Assembly (NCBI GenBank): GCA_900466005.1
Contig: UEGQ01000013.1
Location: forward strand, 1-64,000
Direction of reading: 5' to 3'
Source of the DNA: Hyphomicrobiales bacterium
GTDB lineage: Bacteria > Pseudomonadota > Alphaproteobacteria > Rhizobiales > Rhizobiaceae
DNA: 64,000 bases
Position numbers and translations under genes: made by a program. The notes under the pieces were generated by a model, which saw nothing but the letters and a program-made list of their open reading frames with translations, was not told the origin of the DNA and did no database searches. This document shows, in pieces, positions 14,766 through 24,160 of this stretch. Position 1 is the stretch's first letter. Every line of letters starts with the position of its first letter.

Positions 14766-17493
14766 TACCGATCGTCAGGAGCCCGGCGTCGAGCTGTGTG
14801 GTGTCTCCCATCGCTACGGCCGTGTCGTCGCGCTCGACGGCATCGACCTCACCGTCGCGGCCGGGTCGAAGATCGCGATCGTCGGCCCCGACGGTGTCGG
14901 CAAGTCGACCCTGCTGGGGCTCGTCGCCGGTGCCAAGCGCATCCAGACCGGCGATGTCCGTTCGCTCGGAAGCGACATGGGCGGGCAACGCTCCCGCGCC
15001 GGCGTGCTGCCGCGGATTGCCTATATGCCGCAGGGCCTCGGGCGCAACCTCTACCCCAGCCTTTCCGTCAGCGAGAACGTCGACTTCTTCGCCCGGCTTT
15101 TCGGCCACGGCGCGGCCGAGCGCCGGCGACGCATCGCCGAGCTTCTGAAAGCGACGGGCCTCGATCCGTTCGGTGACCGCCTGATGGGCAAGCTCTCCGG
15201 CGGGATGAAACAGAAGCTCGGGCTCTGCTGCGCGCTCGTGCACGACCCGGATCTCCTGCTGCTCGACGAACCGACGACGGGGGTCGATCCCTTGTCGCGG
15301 CAACAGTTCTGGGACCTCGTGGAGAGTATCCGCAGAGCGCGTCCGCGCCTCACGATCCTGACTGCCACCTCCGACATCGATGAGGCGACGCGCTTCGAGC
15401 GGGTGGCGATGCTGAACGACGGCCGCATCCTGGCCGATGGAACACCGGCGGAACTGCTTGCCCGAACAGGTGCGAGCACGCTGGAGCGGGCGTTCGTGAG
15501 CCTGCTCAACGAGAACGGACACGGTGCCGTGGTGGACAACGGCAAGGTCCCGGCGACGCGGCCGGTCGAGAGCGAGAGCATCGCGATCGAGGCCAAGGGG
15601 CTGACGCGGCGCTTCGGTTCCTTCACCGCCGTCGATCATGTCAGCTTCCGCATCCCGCGCGGGGAGATCTTCGGCTTCCTCGGCTCGAACGGCTGCGGCA
15701 AGTCGACCACGATGAAGATGCTGACCGGGCTTCTGCCGGCAAGCGAAGGGGAAGCCTTCCTGTTCGGCGAGCCGGTGGATGCCTCTGACATTCCTGCTCG
15801 CCGGCGGGTCGGCTACATGTCGCAGGGCTTTTCGCTCTACGGGGAGCTCACCGTGCTCCAGAACCTCCGGCTGCATGCGGCGATCTTCGACTACAAGGGC
15901 GCAGACGCATCGGCGAGAGTGCGCGAACTTTCGGAAACATTCGGACTGTCGGAGTATCACGACACGGTGTCGGAACGCCTGCCGCTCGGCGTGCGCCAGC
16001 GTCTCCAGCTCGCGGTGGCGCTTCTTCACAAACCGGAGGTGCTGATCCTCGACGAGCCGACCTCCGGCGTCGATCCGATCGCCCGCGACGCCTTCTGGGA
16101 CGACCTCCAGCGCGTTTCGCGCGAGGACGGCGTGACGATCTTCATCTCCACCCACTTCATGTCCGAGGCGGAGCGATGCGACCGCATCGCCTTCATGCAT
16201 GCGGGCAAGGTGATTGCGAGCGGTGCCCCGGAAAAACTCAAGGAGGAGACGCAATCGGCCACGCTCGACGAGGCCTTCATCGCCTACATGAAACAAGGCG
16301 GGCGCGAGGAAGTGGCATCCTTCGACGCGGCCCTGCCGACCGCAACCGGGGCGACGGCCTCCGTGGAACAGACCTTCTCGCTGCGACGAGCCGTGGCCTA
16401 TGCCCGGCGCGAGATGATGGAGCTCGTGCGGGACCCGATCCGTCTCGCCTTCTCGCTTCTCGGGACGGCCATCCTGATGCTGATCCTCGGCTACGGAATC
16501 ACCCTCGATGTCGACGATCTCCGCCTCGGCGTGCTCGACCGCGACCAGACGGCCGAAAGCAGGGCCTATATCGACAGCTTCGCGGCCTCGACGGCGTTCC
16601 GTTACGAAGGTCCCCTGGCTGATCATGAGGAACTCGAGCAGAAGCTCAAGGCCAACGACATCGCGATCGCGCTTGAAATCCCCGAGCGCTTCGGTGCGGA
16701 TCTGCGATCCGGGCACACGACCACGCTGCTTGCGACACTGGACGGGGCGATGCCCTTCCGTGCGGAGACGATGCTCGGCTACGTTTCGGGCGCACATGCG
16801 CATTTCCTCACCGAAGCGGCACAGGCGGCCGGCATCTCGGCGAGCCCGGCGGCTAGCGTCGAGATGCGCTATCGCTACAATCAGGCGTTCCGCAGTCTCG
16901 ATGCGATGGTGCCGGCGGTGGTCGCCATCCTGCTGCTCTTCATCCCGTCGATCCTGACGGCGCTCGGCGTCGTCTCCGAAAAGGAGCTCGGATCGATCAG
17001 CAACCTCTACGTGACGCCGGTGACCAAGCTCGAATTCCTGCTCGGCAAGCAGGCGCCCTATGTCATTGTCGGCTGCGTCAACTACGTCGTTCTCGTCGTG
17101 ATGGCGGTCGCCCTCTTCGGGGTGCCGATCAGGGGCAGCTTCCTTGGTCTTTCGCTTGCGGCCTTTCTCTATCTCCTCGCCACCACGGCGATCGGCATCC
17201 TGAGCTCCACCATGACCCGGACCCAGGTCGCCGCGATGTTCGCGACGGCGATCGGCACGATGATGCCGGCGACGCAATTTGCCGGACTGCTGCAGCCGGT
17301 CGCGACCCTCGAGGGGGTAGGCAGGATCATCGGAACGCTGTTCCCGACCACCTATTTCCTGCGTGCGAGCGTAGGCGCGTTCACGAAGGCGCTCGGCTTT
17401 TCCGATCTCGTGCCCTTCATCTTGCCGCTCGTGCTGTTCTGGCCGGTCCTGATCGCCATGGCCTGGCTGCTCTTGCGCAAGCAGGAGGTATGA
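14752..17493 (+). CDS. RbbA/YhiH-like fused ABC exporter (two ATPase domains plus ABC-2 permease)
   Basis: A 913-residue fusion. ATPase 1 has Walker A GPDGVGKST (45-53), signature LSGGMKQK and LLLDEPTTGVDP. ATPase 2 has GSNGCGKST (about 315) with a degenerate signature LPLGVRQR and LILDEPTSGVDP. The C-terminal about 370 residues are an ABC-2 type permease with one helix near 560, a large periplasmic domain and five further helices. The ATG at 14752 is preferred over an in-frame GTG at 14740. E. coli RbbA is described as ribosome-associated, but the HlyD and permease neighbours here argue for export. The cargo is unknown. Confidence 0.9.
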   Translation: MPNPDTDRQEPGVELCGVSHRYGRVVALDGIDLTVAAGSKIAIVGPDGVGKSTLLGLVAGAKRIQTGDVRSLGSDMGGQRSRAGVLPRIAYMPQGLGRNLYPSLSVSENVDFFARLFGHGAAERRRRIAELLKATGLDPFGDRLMGKLSGGMKQKLGLCCALVHDPDLLLLDEPTTGVDPLSRQQFWDLVESIRRARPRLTILTATSDIDEATRFERVAMLNDGRILADGTPAELLARTGASTLERAFVSLLNENGHGAVVDNGKVPATRPVESESIAIEAKGLTRRFGSFTAVDHVSFRIPRGEIFGFLGSNGCGKSTTMKMLTGLLPASEGEAFLFGEPVDASDIPARRRVGYMSQGFSLYGELTVLQNLRLHAAIFDYKGADASARVRELSETFGLSEYHDTVSERLPLGVRQRLQLAVALLHKPEVLILDEPTSGVDPIARDAFWDDLQRVSREDGVTIFISTHFMSEAERCDRIAFMHAGKVIASGAPEKLKEETQSATLDEAFIAYMKQGGREEVASFDAALPTATGATASVEQTFSLRRAVAYARREMMELVRDPIRLAFSLLGTAILMLILGYGITLDVDDLRLGVLDRDQTAESRAYIDSFAASTAFRYEGPLADHEELEQKLKANDIAIALEIPERFGADLRSGHTTTLLATLDGAMPFRAETMLGYVSGAHAHFLTEAAQAAGISASPAASVEMRYRYNQAFRSLDAMVPAVVAILLLFIPSILTALGVVSEKELGSISNLYVTPVTKLEFLLGKQAPYVIVGCVNYVVLVVMAVALFGVPIRGSFLGLSLAAFLYLLATTAIGILSSTMTRTQVAAMFATAIGTMMPATQFAGLLQPVATLEGVGRIIGTLFPTTYFLRASVGAFTKALGFSDLVPFILPLVLFWPVLIAMAWLLLRKQEV

Positions 17494-17495
17494 CC

Positions 17496-18623
17496 ATGCT
17501 CGATTTCCGCAACATCGCCGCGCTCTTCGTCAAGGAACTGATCGGCATCCGCCGGGACACGGTGCTGATGGGGTTCGTGATCTATGCCTTCACGCTCGCG
17601 ATCTACATGCAGGCGACTGGTATCACGCACGAGCTCAACCGCGCCACCGTCGGGGTCGTCGACCAGGACGTGTCGCAACTCTCCTCGGCGATCCTGGACG
17701 CCCTACGTCCCCCGCAGTTCCAGGCGCCCGTGTCGCTCTCGCCGGGCGAAGTCGATCGCGTCATGGACCAGGCGCGCTTTACCTTCGTGCTCGACATCCC
17801 GCCGAATTTCGAGGCCGACGTGCTTGCCGGCCGCAGCCCGTCGGTCCAGCTGCTGATCGACGCAACGGCGCTGATGCAGGCGGGGATCGGTGCGGGTCAC
17901 ATCCAGTCGGTCGTCAACCAGGAGGTTTCGCGCTTCGTGACCCGGACCGAAAAGACGACCAGCCTGCCGGTCGCGATCGAGGTGCGCATGGCCTTCAACC
18001 AGACGCTGACCACGGCCTGGTTCACCGGAACGTCCGGGCTCATCAACAACGTCACCATGCTCGCCGTCCTGCTTGCCGGGGCAGCGCTGGTGCGGGAACG
18101 CGAGCACGGCACGCTCGAACATCTGCTCGTCATGCCGGTGCGGGCGACCGAGATCATGCTGAGCAAGCTCCTTGCAAACGGGTTGGTGACGCTGGCGCTG
18201 ACGCTGCTGTCGGTCGTCTTCGTGCTAGACCTCTGGATCGGCATGCGTATTTCGGGCTCGCTCTGGCTGTTTGCCGCGGGCGTCTTGCTCTATCTTTTCT
18301 TCGCCACCTCCTTCGGCCTGTTCCTCGGGACAATCTCCCGGTCGATGCCGCAGATGGCGCTGCTCTTCATCCTGACGGTTCTTCCGATGACGATCCTCTC
18401 CGGCGGCATGACGCCACTCGAAAGCATGCCGGACTGGCTGCAGATCGGCGTGCAGGTTTCGCCGACGACACACTTCGTCTCCTTCGCGCAGGCAATCCTT
18501 TTCCGCGGCGCGGGTTTCGCTGTGGTCTGGCCGCAGTTCTTCGCGACCGCGGTGATCGGTCTGTTCTTCTTCCTGTTCAGCATGGCGCGGTTCCGCAGCT
18601 TCATCGCGGCACAGCAGGGGTAG
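17496..18623 (+). CDS. ABC-2 type permease, YhhJ-like
   Basis: A 375-residue permease: one N-terminal helix, a periplasmic domain and a C-terminal helical bundle (AALVREREHGTLEHLLVMPV, then FILTVLPMTILSGGMTPLESMP). Two ATGs compete. The one at 17490 overlaps the previous stop, but the AGGAGGT at 17483-17489 directly abuts it, whereas the ATG at 17496 is spaced six bases from that site, so I favour 17496. It partners with the permease half of the preceding fusion. Confidence 0.9.
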   Translation: MLDFRNIAALFVKELIGIRRDTVLMGFVIYAFTLAIYMQATGITHELNRATVGVVDQDVSQLSSAILDALRPPQFQAPVSLSPGEVDRVMDQARFTFVLDIPPNFEADVLAGRSPSVQLLIDATALMQAGIGAGHIQSVVNQEVSRFVTRTEKTTSLPVAIEVRMAFNQTLTTAWFTGTSGLINNVTMLAVLLAGAALVREREHGTLEHLLVMPVRATEIMLSKLLANGLVTLALTLLSVVFVLDLWIGMRISGSLWLFAAGVLLYLFFATSFGLFLGTISRSMPQMALLFILTVLPMTILSGGMTPLESMPDWLQIGVQVSPTTHFVSFAQAILFRGAGFAVVWPQFFATAVIGLFFFLFSMARFRSFIAAQQG

Positions 18624-18757
18624 CGGGGCACTCTCGTGCCGATGCAATCCGACATCTGCGATGACGGTGCGGCCGCGATCTGATAAGAGCGGGATGCTTC
18701 CTTTCCGGTCCGCCGTTCGCGCGGGCGACATTTTCTCTCGAGCCTGGAGTTATTCGC

Positions 18758-20089
18758 ATGCCCGGTCCTCAGGTGGTTCCCGTCGAGGGGGATCTGCAAC
18801 TGCCGAAACAGGTTGACGTGGTCGTCATCGGCGGCGGTATCATCGGTGCTTCGACGGCGCTCGAACTCGCAGAACGCGGCGTTTCGGTCGCGCTCTGCGA
18901 AAAGGGCGGTATCGGGGAGGAACAGTCGAGCCGCAACTGGGGCTGGGTGCGCATTTCCTGGCGCGATCCCCGCGAAGTCCCGCTGATGGCCGAGGCCATT
19001 CGCATCTGGCAGGGGCTCGACGCGCGGACCGGCCGCGACACCGGTTACAAACAATGCGGTATCGTCTTCGCCTCGTTCGATGAAAAGTACGAAGCCAAGA
19101 ACGCCGAATGGCCCGATATCCTGACCAAGTACCAGATGAAGTCACGGATGATCGACGGACCGGAGTTCAGTGGGCTTTATCCGGGCATGAAGCATGATTT
19201 CAGGAGCGCGCTCTACACCTCGGCCGACGGCCGCGCAGAGCCGCAGAAGGCGGCACCGGCGATTGCCGAGGCGGCACGCGACAAGGGTGCGCATATCCTG
19301 ACGAAGTGCGCGGTGCGCGGGATCGAAACGTCGGGCGGCAGGATTTCCGGCGTGGTCACCGAACGCGGCACGATCGCCTGCTCCTCGGTCGTGCTTGCCG
19401 GTGGCGCCTGGTCGAGCCTCTTTGCCCGCAATGCCGGGATCGACCTGCCACAGCTCAAGGTGATGAACACCGTTATCCGCACCAAGCCGATCGAGGGCGG
19501 GCCGGAACAGACGCTCTACGGCCGCGACTTCGCCTTCCGCAAGCGCCAGGACGGCGGCTACACGATCGCCTCGCGCTACGACAACATCGTCGAGATCGTG
19601 CCCGACAGCTTCCGCTTCATGCTGAAATTCCTCCCTGCACTGAAGAGCGAGTGGCGTTCGCTCCGCTTCCGCGTCTCCGGCCGCTTCCTCGAGGAGGGTC
19701 GCATGGCGCAACGCTGGCGGATGGACGAGGAGACACCGTTCGAACGCTGCCGCGTGCTCGACCCGAAACCGTCGGACAAGTGGACCAACCACGCGCTGGC
19801 GCAACTCAAGAAGGATTACCCGGCCTTCGCCAAGGCCGAGATCGCGCAGCGCTGGGCCGGCTATATCGACGTGTCGCCGGACGCCGTGCCGATCATCTCG
19901 CCGGTCGAGAAGGTTCCCGGCTTCTTCATCGCGACCGGCTTTTCCGGCCACGGTTTCGGCATCGGTCCCGGTGCCGGCCGGTTGATGGCGGACCTCGTCA
20001 CCGGACATACGCCTTGCGTCGATCCGACGGCCTTTCGGCTTTCGCGCTTCTTCGACGGATCGAAGATCGAGATCATCAGCGGGGTCTGA
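18758..20089 (+). CDS. FAD-dependent amino-acid oxidase/dehydrogenase family protein (DAO fold)
   Basis: A 443-residue flavoprotein of the DadA/glycine oxidase family. The dinucleotide motif GGGIIG is at 25-30, with a C-terminal GFSGHGFGIGPGAG flavin-contact segment typical of amine and amino-acid oxidases. GGAG precedes the ATG. It likely oxidises a secondary amine or D-amino acid. It sits convergent with the second peptide-family importer, so it may consume an imported amino acid or N-methylated compound. The substrate is not determinable from sequence alone. Confidence 0.85.
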   Translation: MPGPQVVPVEGDLQLPKQVDVVVIGGGIIGASTALELAERGVSVALCEKGGIGEEQSSRNWGWVRISWRDPREVPLMAEAIRIWQGLDARTGRDTGYKQCGIVFASFDEKYEAKNAEWPDILTKYQMKSRMIDGPEFSGLYPGMKHDFRSALYTSADGRAEPQKAAPAIAEAARDKGAHILTKCAVRGIETSGGRISGVVTERGTIACSSVVLAGGAWSSLFARNAGIDLPQLKVMNTVIRTKPIEGGPEQTLYGRDFAFRKRQDGGYTIASRYDNIVEIVPDSFRFMLKFLPALKSEWRSLRFRVSGRFLEEGRMAQRWRMDEETPFERCRVLDPKPSDKWTNHALAQLKKDYPAFAKAEIAQRWAGYIDVSPDAVPIISPVEKVPGFFIATGFSGHGFGIGPGAGRLMADLVTGHTPCVDPTAFRLSRFFDGSKIEIISGV

Positions 20090-20097
20090 GAAAGGCA

Positions 20098-20117
20098 AAG
20101 GGCGCCGGGGCGCCCTT
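20098..20117. terminator. Hairpin between convergent genes
   Basis: AAGGGCGC (20098-20105) and GCGCCCTT (20110-20117) form an 8-bp stem with a CGGG loop between the FAD oxidase and the convergent permease gene. No immediate T tract, so efficiency is uncertain in either direction. Confidence 0.5.
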
Positions 20118-20136
20118 CACCAATCGCTTTTGTGCG

Positions 20137-21048
20137 TCAGCGCTTGAGTGTCCGAGGGTCGAGTGCATCGCGGATCGCATCGCCGATGAAGTTGACGCTG
20201 AGGACCGTGAGCGAGATCGCAAGCCCCGGCCAGAGCACCCGCGAGGGCGTGATCTGCAGGAAGTTGGCGCCGTCATAGAGCAGGCGTCCCCAGGTCGGAA
20301 AATCCGACGGGAAGCCGAGCCCCAGGAAGGAGAGCGCTGATTCCGTGATGATCGCCGAGGCGATGCCCAGGGTGGCCGACACCATGATCGAGCTCATCAC
20401 GTTCGGCAGGATGTGCTTCAGGATCACCCGGTGCTCGCGCATGCCGCTCGATTTGGCTGCCAGGATGAATTCCTGGCTTTTGACCGCCAGCACGTCGCCG
20501 CGGACGATGCGGGCGGTGTGCATCCAGCTCGTTATGCCGATCACGAAGACGATCAGGATGAAGATACCCGTCTCCGGACCGAACACGGTGCGGAGCGTAT
20601 CGCGGAACAGCATGATGATGACGAGCAGAAGCGGCAGCAGGGGCAGGGCGAGAAAAAGGTCCGTCAGGCGCATCAGAATGCCGTCAATCCGCCGGATATA
20701 GCCTGAAAGAACGCCGACGAGCGTTCCGAGAAAGAGGGCGAGCAGCATGGCCGTGATGCCGACGGCAAGCGAGATCTGCCCGCCGGCGAGGACCTGGGCC
20801 AGCATGTCGTGGCCGAGATTGTCGGTGCCGAAGGGGTGGGCGAGGGACGGTCCCTGGTTCTTCGCCCGGATGTCGATCTTGTTGGGCTCGACGGTGTGGA
20901 TCAGCGGTCCGGCATAGACGGCAAGCACGATGAACAGAAAGACCGCCAGCCCGGCGACACCGCCGGGATGGGCCCTGAACTGGCGCCAGAGGCCACCTTT
21001 CTGGACGTCGGAGGAGACTGCCGGTTCGGCGATGGTGGCGTCAGTCAT
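20137..21048 (-). CDS. Peptide-family ABC transporter permease, DppC type
   Basis: A 303-residue permease with a hydrophilic N-terminus, a first helix at about 30-50 and the LFGTDNLGHDMLAQVLAGG-like DppC hallmark (HPFGTDNLGHDML). Loop SSGMREHRVILKHILPNV is the ATPase-contact region. The ATG at 21048 overlaps the previous gene by 8 bases; a longer frame to 21084 would overlap more. It is the last gene of a minus-strand binding protein-permease-permease transcript. Confidence 0.92.
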   Translation of the reverse strand: MTDATIAEPAVSSDVQKGGLWRQFRAHPGGVAGLAVFLFIVLAVYAGPLIHTVEPNKIDIRAKNQGPSLAHPFGTDNLGHDMLAQVLAGGQISLAVGITAMLLALFLGTLVGVLSGYIRRIDGILMRLTDLFLALPLLPLLLVIIMLFRDTLRTVFGPETGIFILIVFVIGITSWMHTARIVRGDVLAVKSQEFILAAKSSGMREHRVILKHILPNVMSSIMVSATLGIASAIITESALSFLGLGFPSDFPTWGRLLYDGANFLQITPSRVLWPGLAISLTVLSVNFIGDAIRDALDPRTLKR

Positions 21049-22051
21049 AGCGGATCCTCGGATCAAGGAGGCCGTAGAGCACATCGGCGATCAGGTTGAA
21101 CAGCACGATGAGGAAGGCGAAGATGAAGGTCAGCGTCTGCACGAGCGGCATGTCGGCGCCCTGGATGGCGGTGATCAGCAATTGCCCGAGGCCGTTCACC
21201 CGGAAGATCTGCTCGGTGATGATGGCGCCGGAGAAGATCGTCGGAACGCCGAGCGCAATGACGGTCACCACCGGGATCAGGCTGTTGCGCAGCACGTGGA
21301 CGAGCAACACGACCTTCTCCTTCACGCCCTTCGCGCGGGCGGTGCGGACATAGTCCTGGTGGAGGTTATCGAGCATCGAGGCGCGCACGAAACGGCTGAT
21401 CTGTGACGTGTTGTAGAGGGTGAGCACGGTGACGGGCAGTACCATCTGCTTCACCTGCGCGACGAAGCTCGACCAGTCGGTGATCCTCAGATTGGTGTCG
21501 TAGATCGACGGAAACCACTGCAGGTAGGAGCTGAAGATCACGATCAGCAGCACGCCGGTGAAGAAGGTCGGAACGGAGTAGCCGACCATCGAGACGAAGG
21601 TGCCGATCTGGTCGAAGACCGAATATTGCTTGTAGGCGGAGATCACCCCGATCGGGATCGCCAGCATGACGCCGAAGAGGTAGGACAAGCCGACGACCCA
21701 GAGGGTTTGCGGCAATCTTTGCACGATGAGATCGACGACAGGGCTGCGGGTCGCCCAGGACAGGACGCGCATGCGCTCGCCCGTACCAACGGTCAGGCCG
21801 GTCAGCTGTTCGAAGATGTTCAGCGGCTCATTGACGAAGAACTGCTGCAGCCAGCGCAGGTAGCGGATGACGAAGGGCTGATCGGCGCCCATGGCGGCAC
21901 GGATCTGCTCGCGAACCTCGGGAGGAATGGTCAGCGGCAGGTCGCTCAAGGGGTCGCTCGGCGCGAGGTCGAGCAGGGCGAAGATGATGAAACTGATAAC
22001 CAGCAGTGTCGGGATTGCAAAGAGCAATCGCCGCAGCGTGAAGGTGAACAT
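21041..22051 (-). CDS. Peptide-family ABC transporter permease, DppB type
   Basis: A 336-residue permease beginning MFTFTLRRLLFAIPTLLVIS, the standard first helix of DppB-like proteins, with EAA loop VRTARAKGVKEKVV. GGAG lies about ten bases before the ATG. It lies 79 bases after the binding-protein gene and overlaps the DppC-type gene. Confidence 0.92.
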   Translation of the reverse strand: MFTFTLRRLLFAIPTLLVISFIIFALLDLAPSDPLSDLPLTIPPEVREQIRAAMGADQPFVIRYLRWLQQFFVNEPLNIFEQLTGLTVGTGERMRVLSWATRSPVVDLIVQRLPQTLWVVGLSYLFGVMLAIPIGVISAYKQYSVFDQIGTFVSMVGYSVPTFFTGVLLIVIFSSYLQWFPSIYDTNLRITDWSSFVAQVKQMVLPVTVLTLYNTSQISRFVRASMLDNLHQDYVRTARAKGVKEKVVLLVHVLRNSLIPVVTVIALGVPTIFSGAIITEQIFRVNGLGQLLITAIQGADMPLVQTLTFIFAFLIVLFNLIADVLYGLLDPRIRYD

Positions 22052-22130
22052 CGGAGGCTCTCCAGACTGTCACGAAGCGAAATGCGACGACCGGGCCCGC
22101 GCGGGTAGCGCGGACCCGGTGCAACGGCAC

Positions 22131-23837
22131 TTACTTCTTGCGAGACCAGTCTGCGACGTTCCAGAGTTCGCTGTCCCAGGCGTTCATCTTGACGCCATCG
22201 AGCGTGGCGGAGACGGCCGAGGGCTGGCCGCGATGGATGAGCGGGATCTGGGCGACGTCGTTGGAGAGCATGTCGTTGAGCTTCTTGGCGATGGCCGCAC
22301 GGTCCTCGAGCTTGCCGGTCTTGCCCAGTTCCTTGACGAGGGCGTCATATTCCGGATTGCAGTAGCGCACGATGTTTTCGCCCTGCCAGCCGGAGGCCGG
22401 GCTCGGGATCTTGTCGCACATCCAGCCGGCCATGTACTTCTCGGGGTCGGTGCCGTCGAAGTTGTTCGTGTACATCTGCACGTCGGCATAGAACTTCTGA
22501 AAGGTATCCGGAGATGCCGGGTCACCGCCGAAGAAGACGTTTGCCGAGATATTGCGCAGTTCCACCGCGACGCCGATCTGCGCCCACATGTCCTTGACGA
22601 GCGCCTGCGTCGCCTGACGGACGGAGTTGGTGGAGGTCTGGTAGAGGAAGGACAGCTTGACGCCGTTCTTCTCGCGAACGCCGTCCGAGCCCTTTACCCA
22701 GCCGGCGTCGTCGAGCAGCTTGTTGGCCGCGTCGAGATCCTGCTTCAGGCACCAGTCGACGGCCGTCGAAACGTAGATGTCCGGGGCCGGCAGGATATTG
22801 CAGGTCGGCTTGCCGTTGTCGCCGTAGCCGGCTTCATCGATGATATCGCGGTCGATGGCGAGCGAGAGGGCCTTGCGAACTGCCGGATCGGAGAGGGCGG
22901 GATGCGGACCAGCCTCCTTGGTGGAGCGCTTGTCGCCGAGAGAGGAGTCGACGGCATAGGGGTTGACGTCGATACGTTCGACCTGGGTGCCGAAGGCGAC
23001 CTCGATCTTGCCCTTGCCGGCGGCCATCATCTGGGCGAGTACTTCCGGTTCGACCTGCATGTTCCACGCATAATCGAATTCGCCGGTTTCGAGCACGGCG
23101 CGCGCGGCCGATGCGGCGTCGCCGCCGCCCTTGATGATCGCCGTGGCGAAAGCCGGCTTGGCCGCGTCACGGTAGTTGGGGTTCGCCTCGAAGGAGACGA
23201 CGTCGTTCGGCTTGAATTCCTTGACGACGAAGGGGCCGGTGCCGATCGGGCCGAAGTTGGCGGAGGTGCATTCGGGAGCCTTGGCGCCGAGGCAGTCCTT
23301 GAACTGGGCTGCCTGGATGATCGGCGACTGGGCGCCGACGAAGGCGCTGTAGGGATAGGGCTTCGGCTCCGAGAAGGACACCTTGATCGTCGAGGCGTCG
23401 ACGGCCTCGACATTGCTGACGCCTTCATAATAGGCGGCCTGGGCGCAACCGCCGTCGGGGGCGGTGCAGTACTTCCAGGTGAAGACCGCGTCGTCCGCGG
23501 TGACCGCGCTGCCGTCAGACCACTTGAGATCGGGCTTCAGTTTCCAGGTGATGCTCTTGAGATCCGCGGAGACCCCGCCGTTCTCGACTGTCGGGATTTC
23601 GGCAGCGAGCATCGGCACGAGATTGCCGGTCTCGTCGTAGCGGGCGAGCGGCTCGATGACCATCGAGGCGCCGTAGACCTCCTTGGTGCCTCCGGAGAGG
23701 TAGGGATTCATGGTGGAGATGGCCTGCCAGAAGATGATCTTCAGCTCGCCGTCGGTGCCGCGTTCCGCCAGTGCAGGCGTGCCGGACAAGGCGGTCGCGG
23801 CCACTGACGCTGCCAATAGAATACGCGCTTTGTGCAT
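22131..23837 (-). CDS. Peptide-family ABC transporter substrate-binding protein (SBP family 5)
   Basis: A 568-residue binding protein with signal peptide 1-24 (ALA|ERG). It contains many cysteines in the mature part (YCTAPDGGC, DCLGAKAPEC, TCNIL, DWCLK, MCDK, RYCNPEY), suggesting several periplasmic disulfides; this is richer than usual for family 5. AGGGAA precedes the ATG. The ligand is unknown. The divergent amidohydrolase and double ATPase suggest an N-acyl or peptide-like compound. Confidence 0.92.
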   Translation of the reverse strand: MHKARILLAASVAATALSGTPALAERGTDGELKIIFWQAISTMNPYLSGGTKEVYGASMVIEPLARYDETGNLVPMLAAEIPTVENGGVSADLKSITWKLKPDLKWSDGSAVTADDAVFTWKYCTAPDGGCAQAAYYEGVSNVEAVDASTIKVSFSEPKPYPYSAFVGAQSPIIQAAQFKDCLGAKAPECTSANFGPIGTGPFVVKEFKPNDVVSFEANPNYRDAAKPAFATAIIKGGGDAASAARAVLETGEFDYAWNMQVEPEVLAQMMAAGKGKIEVAFGTQVERIDVNPYAVDSSLGDKRSTKEAGPHPALSDPAVRKALSLAIDRDIIDEAGYGDNGKPTCNILPAPDIYVSTAVDWCLKQDLDAANKLLDDAGWVKGSDGVREKNGVKLSFLYQTSTNSVRQATQALVKDMWAQIGVAVELRNISANVFFGGDPASPDTFQKFYADVQMYTNNFDGTDPEKYMAGWMCDKIPSPASGWQGENIVRYCNPEYDALVKELGKTGKLEDRAAIAKKLNDMLSNDVAQIPLIHRGQPSAVSATLDGVKMNAWDSELWNVADWSRKK

Positions 23838-24160
23838 GTCACTGTTCCCTTATTTATTTTCGTTGAGTTTTCTTGAGCAAGATATCCGGCGGGCGAAACA
23901 AGCGGAGCCCCGGATGCAAAGCCATTCAGAGTTATGTGATTGGCCTTGTTCGACAATTTTGATTTCGAGGCCCTCGCGAGTACATTCGGCCCGCCTGCAA
24001 ATCCGGTGCTGGAAATGCGGACCTGATCAAAATTTGAGCCATCTAAGCATAGGCCTATTTTGTGTTCAAGGCGGAAAATTGCAGCTTGCAAAAGCGCTTT
24101 CAGCCGTCGCAGTATGGCCGCCAACGAGTGGGAACCGACAATAAAAACAGAGGTCGCAAC
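23838..24160. other. Divergent promoter region between binding protein and amidohydrolase genes
   Basis: This 323-base gap is visibly more AT-rich than its flanks and contains no gene I can support. It must hold the divergent promoters of the importer and the hydrolase/ATPase operon; the clearest is the plus-strand one at 24034-24061. I saw no strong inverted repeat for a dedicated regulator. Confidence 0.5.
24034..24061 (+). promoter_or_regulatory. Candidate sigma-70-type promoter of the amidohydrolase-ATPase operon
   Basis: TTGAGC (24034-24039), a 16-base spacer, and TATTTT (24056-24061), about 100 bases upstream of the amidohydrolase ATG. Assigned by eye only. Confidence 0.4.

Noticed and set aside
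14665..17277. 870-codon open frame antisense to the RbbA-like gene
   Set aside because: The plus strand has full domain matches over the same span; the antisense product has no recognisable domain.
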